Positions 49,501 to 61,500 of a stretch of 64,000 nucleotides of DNA are shown here, one piece after another (the first letter of the stretch is position 1; every line of letters begins with the position of its first letter). Both the position numbers and the translations under genes were made by a program. Source of the stretch: Trileptium ribeirensis. Lineage: Eukaryota; Nematoda; Enoplea; Enoplida; Thoracostomopsidae. The notes under the pieces were generated by a model. It saw only the letters and a list, made by a program, of their open reading frames with translations, was not told where the DNA came from and made no database searches. Location of the stretch: contig JASANE010021072.1 in NCBI GenBank assembly GCA_030248225.1, forward strand, positions 1 through 64,000, given 5' to 3'.

Positions 49501-52500
49501 TTGCTGTACTCGTTCGTGACGGATTAATTATATAAACCTTTTATTTCTGAAAATGACTGTATATGACCAAATACGTTGGAAACCAAACCAATGAGAATCG
49601 ATATAACTATGAATAAAAAACTTCCCAGCAAAGCAAGCCAAAATAATAAATTTTACGATTTAAACACCACGAAATTATTGTATTGCAAAACGAAAACTGC
49701 AGTCACAGTAAATGATTATTGTTGCTACACATCACAACACTATTACCCAATATTTTATTACTTCACTACCAGCACCAACGTCGAAAGAAAACAACAAAGT
49801 AGATTAGTAGATTATTTCTCCGGGGTTAAACGCTCCAAAAAATTCAATAACGTATTGATAGTATGTTTGACGTCAGATTTTCCAACTCACATGAAACGAT
49901 CTATGTTCAACTAAATTCAAGATTTATTGTCTCTATCTCTAACGCTGAAACCCTGGTTTATAGCTTGGGAATTTTGTTGGAAAATATAGAAATATGTAGT
50001 ACATGAGCAAAAATTTTGCACCCCACCCATTTAAAATTTCCGCCGAGAATGAACATGCCCACCACAAGCCCCCTCTTTACCGAAGAATGTGGACAGACCA
50101 GATATATAATGAGGAAATTCGCATTGCGGTAACAGATTAGCGAGCTAGTTTAGTATCGTTTTGCACCGGTATTGTATGGTGTAGTCTAGTAAAATATATG
50201 TTTTTAGTATTAAAGATACGCTTATTATTGTAACCAGCGGCCAGCACTGCGACAAGTGACGCTTGGTTGGAACCACTATTCTGCGAAAATTTTGCAGGGA
50301 CATAAATCTACCACTCCCCCACGATTCGGTGCCAGGGGGCGGTGAATTAGATTTTACGGCGGACATGAAATGGGACGCGCCCCTGGATAAACATAGGGAC
50401 TTCAAAATAAAAAAAATTCAAAATCAGTGTTTTGAGGAAAAAGTAAAACATTTAATAAATTGCGTCAGAACGGCATAATTGAGACAAAAAACTATTTTAA
50501 GTAAATTTTGAGGCATAAAATTTTTGTCCTCAGAACGGAATTTTAGTAAAAAATTTGGTCCACTTTTGGCGTCAACTGGTGGTGTTTTACCGTGGGGATG
50601 TAACATAATTTGTCATGGAGCCATTAAACCGGTGAGCATAAAATATTGCCAGAGAGCACGAACCAGGGGGCACAAACTTTGAAAAGGGGTGAAAAATATC
50701 GACCCTCCAATTTCGAGCGCCCAGATTAGATGGCAATAATTTTTGATGTCACTTTAAAATGTCGCAGGTGCGGAGAAGCGGACCCGAGATGAGACAAAAT
50801 TCGTCTGAAACTTGTCCTAGAGAGATCGAAAAACGTGGCCGGCTTTCCAATCAGTGGAGAAGCCGTATCCCGTGAATAAACAAAATGTTCTAAGCTACTG
50901 CATCTTAATTCCTGTCCTATAAAAATATCAGAAATTAAAAATTGCAACTATCTTGACCTGTTTTACAAAACATTAAACAAATGCAACAGCCACCACAAAT
51001 TTGCATGCCAGTATTACATAAAAATGGGACAATGTATTGTGATCATATCAAGAGAACTGCTATCCAGTACCACTAATATCCAAGCTCATCCGAAATGATC
51101 TGCCAAAGTTCTTACCATTACATGCTGCACACTGGACTTTTGAATAGGCTGCCACGAGCTACTCTCTCTGATACCTACATCAGTGGATTTAATAGCAAAC
51201 TGTCTCCGAGGCAGCTCGCCATTGTCAATTGTTGGTGTGCGACTACCGATAGCTCCAGCCGACCAGGCATCTGGCTCTGATGTTGCGACTACGTTTTCAT
51301 CAACCGACATAGTCGTTTCGGTTGCTACAAAATCGTTTCGCTCATCATCGGCGGTGTTATCCGATCGCGGCATACATGGCCTATTTAAGCCATCATTGAT
51401 ATCATCGGCCATGGACGACGTCGATGATGACGGGAATGTAGGCGGTGTTTCGGATTCGACGATACGTTCGTCTTCGTCCATCATAATAAAACCGTAGTTG
51501 TCGTCGCCATTGCTGTGGCGGTGGTGCCCACGGTTTTCAGAGGAGAAAACGTTTTGCTGCTGCTGTTCTTGGAAGTGGAACTCGCGATGACGCTCGAGTA
51601 CTGTAGGGCCAGCTAAAAAATCACAACGCTGTTTTTGGACTTGTATTTCGCGCTGCTTGTGAGCCGTTTCGTGCTGACCAATATCTTTAAGCCAAACAGC
51701 ATCATACCCTGGGATTACTACTCCCGCAGCAGCTTTTTGACCATTAGTCTCGTCTCCATTAGTTGCATCTTCATCGATCATTGCTATATCGTTTGCTTCC
51801 TCGGCAAAACTGCGACGAGCACGTGATCCAGCTTTATTTAGGATAAATTTCGAAGCGGGTATGGCGGACTGATGAGCAAAATTTTCCGTAACTACAACAG
51901 TACCGTGTAACAGCGAATCTGGTTGCACCGCACTCGTACCGTCACCTGTTGTCTTAAACTTATCCGACACAACAACGGGCCCAGGAAAATTGTCGGACTG
52001 ATCAGGAAAATGGCTTGTAGCTAGTCGAACGGAATGACTAGTCTGCCCAACACCATCGGAACTATCACCAGTGCCACCAATCTCATCAGCACTACCAACA
52101 CTCTGAAAATCACATATACAGCAACATTTAAAGGGCTAATGCTTGTAAAATAACATAATATGATGTATAGCTCTGTCCACAAAGCATGCATGTACAATTT
52201 TTTGTTCCACAACGTTAATAATATTCATTGTTCCACTAAATCCTGCAAATATGTCTAGTAGGGAACGACCGAATATTCGGTATTCGGCCGAATACCGAAT
52301 AGTTGACTGGCCGCTGTTAGTTGAAAAATAGAGTCAAAATCTGCCCACAAGATATCCTAATTTTACGGCCGGAGTCCTGATTATGCTGCAAACCGCTAAA
52401 TACGTATAACGTGTTGCAACATTGGTAAGACAAGATGCGTTTGAGACTCATCAATTCAGTTCGCAGCCGGATCGAATGTTCTGATCACCACAGTTATGTT

Positions 52501-55500
52501 CTTCATCAGCCGTGCACTATCTCGCTGCCATAATAGTTGCGAAATTAATACTTTGGGGTCTAAATGCAGCAGGATTTGTTCGTTTTCTTTGACACATCGT
52601 GAATGTGAAGTGAGACATCATGCTATGCCGTTCTACATACCTACATAAGCCTAACCCTAAGTCTACCGCCCCCGAACACCACGCACTGAGCCGTTCTTTT
52701 TTAACGATATGACTTCATGCACCAATTATCGCCGTTGTCCAGATAATGAAGTTATAAAAAATCAATAAAAACAAAACTATAACTTCAACCTAGCAAACGA
52801 GAGCACAAAGCAAAAAAATTCATCGAACAACACCTATCGCTGACTCAGCAACACAACACAAAACGACCTGTAGCATGGTGCACGTACATACAGTGGTGGA
52901 TTTATAGAGTTATAGATTTCTCATCATACATAGGTGTTGCGAACAACTATTCGGTATTCGGGCGAATAGTAAGGGCCGAATATCCGGTATTCGGTGAAAT
53001 TAGGTATTCGGTCGTTCCCTAATGTCTAGCAGCGAGTAACCGGAATTCCGATTCCGGCTGCGGTTCTAGCAAAAGGCAAAGACCACACCTGAACCAAAAT
53101 TAGGGTTTAAAAATTTCCACATTTTGGCTCCAGTTGTTGTCCAAACGCACGTTACATATTAACAGTGATCGAGATCCAAAACAACCAAACATAAAACATT
53201 AATTGTGTCAAGCACCAGCCAAAGTGAGCTTGAAAACTTTGTACATTGGCATACATCGCAGTAATGTTCCATATCTGCAACGCAGCCAGAAACTGCATTC
53301 TTGGTAATGAGCTACGTTATGTCAAAGAGTGCACATCACACTATAATAGTTTGTCTCATAACATTCTACTCAGAAAATTATAAGATAACTTATTTTCTTT
53401 TGGAACCGGATAAACAAGTAATTTCAACTTTCCTATGAAATAACATGTAACAAACATGTCTAGTAAAGTTAAGCGATAGGAGATAGAGTGAAATTGTATC
53501 TAGTTTACACTCCATTGTGTTGCAAGCACATTCATTGAGACGTAGTTTTTGCAGGTCTGTATAATGGACGACATTTTTTGCCGTTGGCGGACAGAAACAA
53601 AGACAAACGGCACCTTTGAAGGATAAGAAATATAATTAGCTTCATGAGCCTCTTCAAAGTACAAGAAAATAGTGTCTTCGCAATACATTAAGTCTAATGT
53701 AAAATTTATTCTTAACACAGTTCCTCCTTCATTTGTTCCACTACATATAAATTTCGAAAACCAGGTTTCGGTTGCGATTAAATTTCGGGTACGGTTGTTC
53801 CCTGATGTCCAGTACCCGATCACAAATGTAAAACTAGTAACTCTATCGAGATTGCAGAACGTAGTGAAGCATAGGTATACCTACGCCTTTTGCATGCACA
53901 GCCAATCAGCTCTCGATTACATACGTCGATATGCTATATGTGAATATCACACAATACCGCACAAGTTAGAAAAAACTTAACACCTGCAATAAGTTTCCCA
54001 TGCCCGAAAAATCCACAAGTATAAGCTATCAGCCTCCCAGGACGTCACAATAAAATTGGGAATTTTGGGTCGATGAACCATAGGGGCGCCATACCCCCGT
54101 ACTTCATGGGTCACAGAACAAAATCAACACCGGCAATGAGTTTCCCATGCCCGAAAACCCCCAAGTGAAACCTTTCAGCCGCCCAGGATGTCAGAACAAA
54201 TTTTCGAATTTTGGGTCGAGGAACCATTGGGGCACCATACCTCAAACCTCACAACTCTAGAACCGGAGCCGTAATCGAAAAACAAAAAACGAGGTATCGG
54301 CATTTATCATTTTACTATGAAATAAAGCCAACCAGAGAAAAAATTCGAATGTTGAGATAAAAATAACCTTGCTTCCGTGACGGGTACTGAAAACCCTCAT
54401 TTTGACCTGTGATCCCGAGTCATGGGGCATCATATCCTCATACCCATGGAACCATGCGTCGCAGAGCAAAACAAGCACCAGCAATGAGTTTCTCAGGCCC
54501 GAAAACCCCCAGGTGAAACTTATCAGCCGCCCAAGATGTCAGAACAAATTTTCAAATTTTGAATCGAGGAACCATTTCGGCGCCATACCACCGTACCTCA
54601 AACCCCATAAATCAAGAACCGGAGCATTAATCGAAAAACAAGGAAAGAGGCATCGGGATTTATCATTTTACTATGAAATAAAACCATACAGAGAGAAAAA
54701 TTCGAAAGTTAAGATAAAAATAACATTGCTTCAATGAAGGCTACTAAAATGGGGTAAAATGGGGCAAAAAGTACAAATGTGAAACTTTTCAGGCACCCAG
54801 GCGTTAGAAGAGATTCTCGAATGTTGGGTCCAGGAACCATTGCGGCATACCCCCGTACCTCAACTTAAGCCCCAGAACTCCAGAACTAGTCTTGATCGAA
54901 AAACAAAGAATGCGCATCGGCGTATATCATTTTACTTTGAAATAAAACAAACCAGAGAAAAATATTCGAAAGTTAAGATAAAAATAACCGTGCTTTGGTG
55001 AAAAATGCTAAAACAGGATAAATGGGGCAAAAACCAACATTTTGACCCAAGAAGCAGGCTTCAAATCAAAAAATTCTCGGGGATGTACACGGTAAGTAGA
55101 CTATGCCGGTTCGAATGAGACCAAGATAATGAAAATCGGTTAAGTCCTTCCTGAGTTATGGCCGATCACAAACACACACAGACGGAATTTTCATCCCTGC
55201 AACACACAATCTCTACTACGTTTCACTACGGTCTGATAGTTAGGCAGCTACATCGTTGTGATAGAACGAAGGATAAAAATTTGCTAATTATAAATTATTT
55301 CCAGTTATATACAGATTTTTGAAAGGTGTTATAATAGTTTAGTTTACCCTTAGTATTTTTATAGAGTAAATTCCGCAAAAATTCCATTTGATCACTCTCT
55401 TCGTCGAAATCCACGACTTACTATGTGTGTTTTTATCCACACGGTTTACTAACCACATATATGATTATATTGTACGTGAAATATTTTTATTGTCATACTG

Positions 55501-58500
55501 GCTTATGGTAAAGAGAACATAATAATTTATGAAACCCGCTCACCTATATCATAGCTTACGCTGTGCTATATATTCAGAAGCGAAACATAGATCCAGAAGC
55601 AAGCTTGACATAGTATTGCCAGCAGCGCACAGACCTCTAATCTCATAGTAGGCGTTGCATTACAATAAACAAGTAGCTTCTCTTACCCCTAAGATGGTGA
55701 ATTATTCTGAGCGTTGAATGTGTAATGTCGATAATTATACATTTACGTAGATAATTTATATTTTATTCGTATTATTGAGCATTAACTTACAAAATGATCC
55801 GAAAATGTTTTATGTTGCTTGAATTGTTGAGGATATAACCGGATTATTTCGTATTTAAAGACCCACAATGTGGTTCCACATATATAGGAGGGAGTAACCG
55901 GAATTCCGGTTCCGGCGAAAATCGTGTTCCGGTTGCGGTTCCGACAAAGGGCAAAACCATACCGTAACCATAATTCCGGTTTAAAAATTTTGTTTGAAAT
56001 TTTCCACGTTTTTGCACGCTTTAAATACACAGCCCATTCCATATGTTAGAATGTTTAAAAACCGATATTTTTATTAAAATACTGTAATGTTCAAGGATTT
56101 TTTTAAACAAAAATCTTTGCAAATTTTACTTCTTATTATTGCTATCGGATTTCCTGTCCGATAATTTTTTGAAAGTTTAAAATATTTAAATTCTTCTTAA
56201 TAATGGATTTAGAGCCCCCTGACGACGCTGGATAGTGATTTCGGACAAAATATTAAATATTTAATATAATATATTTTTAATTTTTTAAATTTAGTCGTGT
56301 GCGGTCTCATTCGATCAGAAGAATCGAATAGTGTAAGAATGAGCCTGGTCTAATAAAGAGTACAAAAATTTTTGGAAAACAAAATTAAGACACAACATGT
56401 TTTCTACATTTGGTACAAAATGAGAGAACAAAAATATGGAAACTATATGTCTATACCACAGCAACAGTAGTAGACGATTGTTATAGTGGTATAGATACAT
56501 AATATTATAATATAGATAATCAGGGACATTTTCACACTAGGATTACCAGAACAATGGTTATGGTAAATGTTTATAAACAGCTAAATAGTTATATAATAGT
56601 CCAATAAAAATACTGGGCCGTCCCAATGGGCGGTACGGGGGGCCCGGACCCCCCCCTTATTTTCCCAAAGTACTGTAGAAAAAATATCTAAATGCGCGCG
56701 AATAATGCTTTGCCAACTGAGGTAGTGTCCCCGTTACTGATTGATTCCCAGAGCCTGATGTTCCTAGCGGTGTTTCTAGACTTGTCGATTCGGCAGTTCC
56801 TCATTCGTGAGTCAAAGATTCTGGTACACGATTAGGCTGTTGTTGGCCAACAAATTGAAATACATAGCTTTAGTTGTTTAGTTGGTGGTGGGCGTCAGCT
56901 CTAAAATGTGTGAAGATTGACAGATGTTTGTAATATATACCTCACGCACTTAATGTAGTAGTCTGAAATAAGACACAAAAATGATAAATGGACGTCGAAC
57001 AGGTTAATGCTTGTCACTAGAATTTGGCTTCCGGTTCATGGCATCATTATGACAGGTCCCCCTTTCAAAAATCCTGGAGCCGGCAATGGCTATGTACTAT
57101 ATCTGTGATTCTTTAACGAATTAACAATTTTTTTTCATTTTTCTCAAAACAAAATATTTTTACATATCACTTTTTTGCATAGTGACGATATGTTCGATAT
57201 TGTACAAGTTCCGTTCGTGCTATAGTGGACATGGTTAAAGTCAATCAAGTATGTTACAGTATTAGTGTAAAGAGTGACACAAAACTGTAATACCAACGTG
57301 TTTAGAGGCCAACTAAGTATCGGCCACTTCAGCCAAGGTGGTGTAACTAATATTTATTTTAGTTACAGTTTATGGTACCAAACTTCCACTATGTATTATG
57401 CAACACACAGGTTGTAAAGAAAATGTCAGTTTTGTCTCAGCAATTACTAACTCAATTAAACCATTAGCATACTCTCAGCTTTGTACTTTAAGCATACTAC
57501 TGAGTATCTTATGCTATCGCAGAGCCAGCCTCGCGTCAGAGATTTTTCGATGGCGCTGTAGTTCATCGAAGTACATGCGCATACTAGTGGCCTCTGCATG
57601 AAAGCGAAACAGGATTTCAGCGATTTCCCAGAGCCGAGGTCATGCCAGCGCAGGCAAATTTTGGCTTGGCGCTAGAAAGGAACGAAATTCAATTTAAAAT
57701 GCAAAGCATAAAATCCCCAGTTTACTTTGGAGGCACGGTCTCACAGCTAGCTTATGTTAAGGGTAAATATCCTAGATATTTCTGGGATGGAGTTGTGGAG
57801 GGGTCTGAAACCATCCAGGTACAATTTTTACGCTGGCAGAGGGCCGACACTTGATATCACTTAATGACACCTTTGCCCATAGCTTAACTATTAATCATTT
57901 TACAGTGCCAAACCGCAATATTGTTCCTAAAACATCATTTTTCGCGATTAGAACAACCTGTAACTGAACAGAATCTATATCAAGATGCCTTGTCCACCTG
58001 ATTAGTATCGAACCGCGTCAATTATTTTGTTTTCAGCTGTGTTCCTTCTAATTCCTTAGTATTTCGATACCTATCGAACCAGTATTTTTCCCAAAATTAA
58101 CAGCCTGATGTCATGACATATCTGATTAATAGTAGCTCAGTCTGATGTACAGATTACTTCGGCCGCATATTACTGTCCTATATTATGGACAAATTATTGT
58201 AAAGCAATATTTCCAACCCATGAATGTTTTATCAAACAATAAATGGCGTTACACGTTTTTGTAGCGTGCAAATGTGCAAATATTGTACGAGTGCAACACA
58301 CATTATACACACCAAAGCCATGCAAACACAAAATTATTGTTTAGCTTATCAGTGTAACCACCGTAGTGTTTAGCAATAATTTATTGTGGAACAACATAAA
58401 ATAACATTAATCACCAAATAACGCTTTGATATTGATAATTGTGACTATTGCCAAACCCATATTTAAACATGAATACATGAAACAACTATGGGCCGTAGCT

Positions 58501-61500
58501 TTGCTTATTGTGTCGTGTTTGGATACGAAATCCCTCCTTTACTTACTTACCTGTTTCAACTGCGCCATTATATCACCAAGTTCAGGAGATGAATCATGAA
58601 ACGCATCGGGTGTCGTCATACCACCGTCCCCACCACCCATGGTGGCGCTGCTTTCGTCGCCTTTGTTGACTACCTCTCCATTACCAGTTCCAGGCGTCGC
58701 CGCGTCGTTAGCTTCCGTTTTGCGTGCGTCAACCACACATTCATCGTCGTTGTCTATAGTGAATGTTGATGATTGTGGCGAAAGTGGTGATATGTCTGTG
58801 ACGGACGTCGTTGCATTCATCGTCGGTACTGCAGCAGTAATTGACGTGGCACAAAGCGACGTCGGCGGAGGCGGCAATTCGTCTTCTGGACTAAAGACTG
58901 AGTCCGACGCCGACGGTAGACTTGGTCGCGGCGACGGCCCTTCGCCGATACTTGTAGCCGTCGAGTCGATGCCGCCAGCGGTCACCCCGACGACATGGGT
59001 TCGGCGATCGCGTGGCAACGATGACGGTGGATGCAGCGACGACGCTGGCGTTGTTGTCAAAGCTCCATTTGTCGTACCTGTGTGAACATGGCTGCTACTA
59101 TACGAGACCGCATACGTGGTTGTTATGGTAGGCGGTGAAGTTGAACAAGGCTGCTGCGATGTTAGTAAAGTGCTTGATGTAACAGAAGGAGCGATGGAAT
59201 GATAATCAGAAATCGGCGCATGTGTAGCAGACGATTCTTGTTGTGTCTTTAAAGGAAGAGCAGAAAACGACGGCTGTGAAATCCCACCAAACAGCTGAAA
59301 GAACATAAATTGTATAGAATATAGCTGACGCGAGTCTAAACTTTTGCCCGCTGACCATCCTGTTTGGTAAAAACCGATGTCGAATCCAAATCCTTTGTTA
59401 TGAAATAAGGAAGAAGACGGATTAGATCCAGTGCCGCCCCAGAAATTTACTGATTAGAAGTCATCCATTGACAGTTCCAAGACGATTATCAGTTTTGAAT
59501 TAGGATTAGTTTCTGTTCGCGAACTAACTCAATGCAAATACCATGGCATAAACGAAAGAGTCTTGCAGTTTATCAGCTATTGTTCGCGAACTGAACCGTT
59601 TTAATTAACGTTAAAACTTCGTTCACAAACAGTTTTGATGTTTGCGAATAGAAGATAGCTACAAATACAGAATTCGGTAACGCAATTTTTTCCAAAATAT
59701 AATAGGATGATCAGTCGAAGCACGATAAATATAATAGAGCATGAGATAAAGCATATTAAAGACAATCTTACTCAGTGTATGCAATAAATCTAATCTCCAC
59801 AATGTCGAAGACGTTAGTATGCAGAGCTTCGAGCAATTGATGGTCCATTTTCGCGAGCACTACACCTGATGTACAGTATTCGCCACAATTAACCCCTGCT
59901 TGCCCGAGGGAAAATAAAATTTTAGTTTGTTTTATTTTCGCTCGTTGCGCGCTCGCTGGTATGGACAGTTAAATGTGGCGAGTACTGCAGCTACACGAAT
60001 TTTCTGACGGTTCCGAATTTGCCGACTTCTTGAAGTAGGACCGATCATGAACACCAACCATGTATATACGTAATTCGCAAACAGCCCACCAAATAATAAG
60101 AATAAACATACGAAGTAATAAGTTTTACTAAAAATCATTATCACATTAAATTTCACGACGGTACACCAAATCCATACACATCTAAGCGCGAAAATATTAC
60201 AAGCTAGACCTGAAATAAACATAATTATAGTAGTAACTCTATCGATGTTGCAGAACGTAGCAAATATGTAGGTACACTTACATCTTTTGCATGCGCAGCC
60301 AATCACCTCTCGATAGCATACGTAGATATGCTATATGTGGATACCACACAATGCCGAACAAGTTGAACAAAACTAACACTGGCAATGTTCTCCATGTTCC
60401 AAAACCCCCAAGTGCAAGCTATCAGCCTCAAAGGACATAACAGTAAAATTAGGAATTTTGGGTCCATGAACCATGGCGGCGCCATGCTCCCGTCCGTACC
60501 CATAGAGCCATACATCGCAGATCAAAATCAACACCGGCAATGAGTGTGCAATGCCCGAAAACCACCATGTAAAAATTGTCAGCCGCCCATGACGTCAAAA
60601 CAAATTTTCAAATTTTGGCGCGACAACCGCGGGGTACCATGCCTCAAACCACATGAACAGGAGCCTTAATCGAAATACAAAAAAGAGGCATCGGCATTTA
60701 TCATTTTACAATGAAACAAAACCAAGCAGATGAAAAATCGTAAGTTAAGGTAAAAATAACCTCGTTTCCGTGAAGGGTACTAAAATGAGGTAAAAAAACC
60801 TTTTTGCTCTCTGACCCCGAACCTTGTGGGCGCCATACTATCGTACCCATAGAACCATGGGTCACAGAGGAAAACCAACATCGGCAATGAGTTTCCAATG
60901 CCTGAAAACCCCCAAGTGAGAATTTTCAGCCGCCCAGGACGTTAGAACAAATTTTCGAATTTTGGGTCGAAGGAACCAATGGGGCAGCATACCCCAAACC
61001 CCATAACTCTAGAACCGGAGCCTTAATCAAAAAAAAGACGCATCGGCATTTATCATTTTACTATGAAATAAAACCAACCAGAGAAAAAAGTTCGAACGTT
61101 AAGATAAAATAACCTTGCTTCCGTGAAGGGTGCTATCATGGGGTAAAATGTGGCAAGGAAACCCACATTTTGACACCTGACCCCGGAATCAGACCCCAAA
61201 TCAAAAATGCTCTGGGATGTGCACGATAAATTGACTACGCCGGATCGAATGAGCCCATGCTCATGAAAATCGGTTAAGTCCTTCTCGAGTTATGGCCGAT
61301 CACACATACACACAGACGGAATTTAAAAGATTTCACGCCTGCAACACACAATCTCCACTGCGTTTCACTACGTTCTAATAAGAATTTTTATGCATAATTT
61401 TGCAGCAAACCTCGAGACAAAAAACCCTTAAGTTACCTGTTGCTGACGAAGCTTCTGCAACTCGCGTAACCGATCTTGCTCAAGCGACTGCCGTATCAGC

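Noticed and set aside
49576..49914. 112-codon plus-strand frame
   Set aside because: Random-looking composition, no homology recognised, no splice context.
57514..57593. Minus-strand 26-codon frame after a good acceptor ([20 protein letters not shown]), coiled-coil-like, as an extra neurabin exon
   Set aside because: Its phase does not fit the neighbouring exons and no GT donor occurs before the in-frame stop.
58639..59085. 148-codon plus-strand frame opposite the 58.5-kb exon
   Set aside because: Low-complexity antisense shadow of a repetitive Ser/Thr/Pro coding exon. The minus frame has splice sites in phase.
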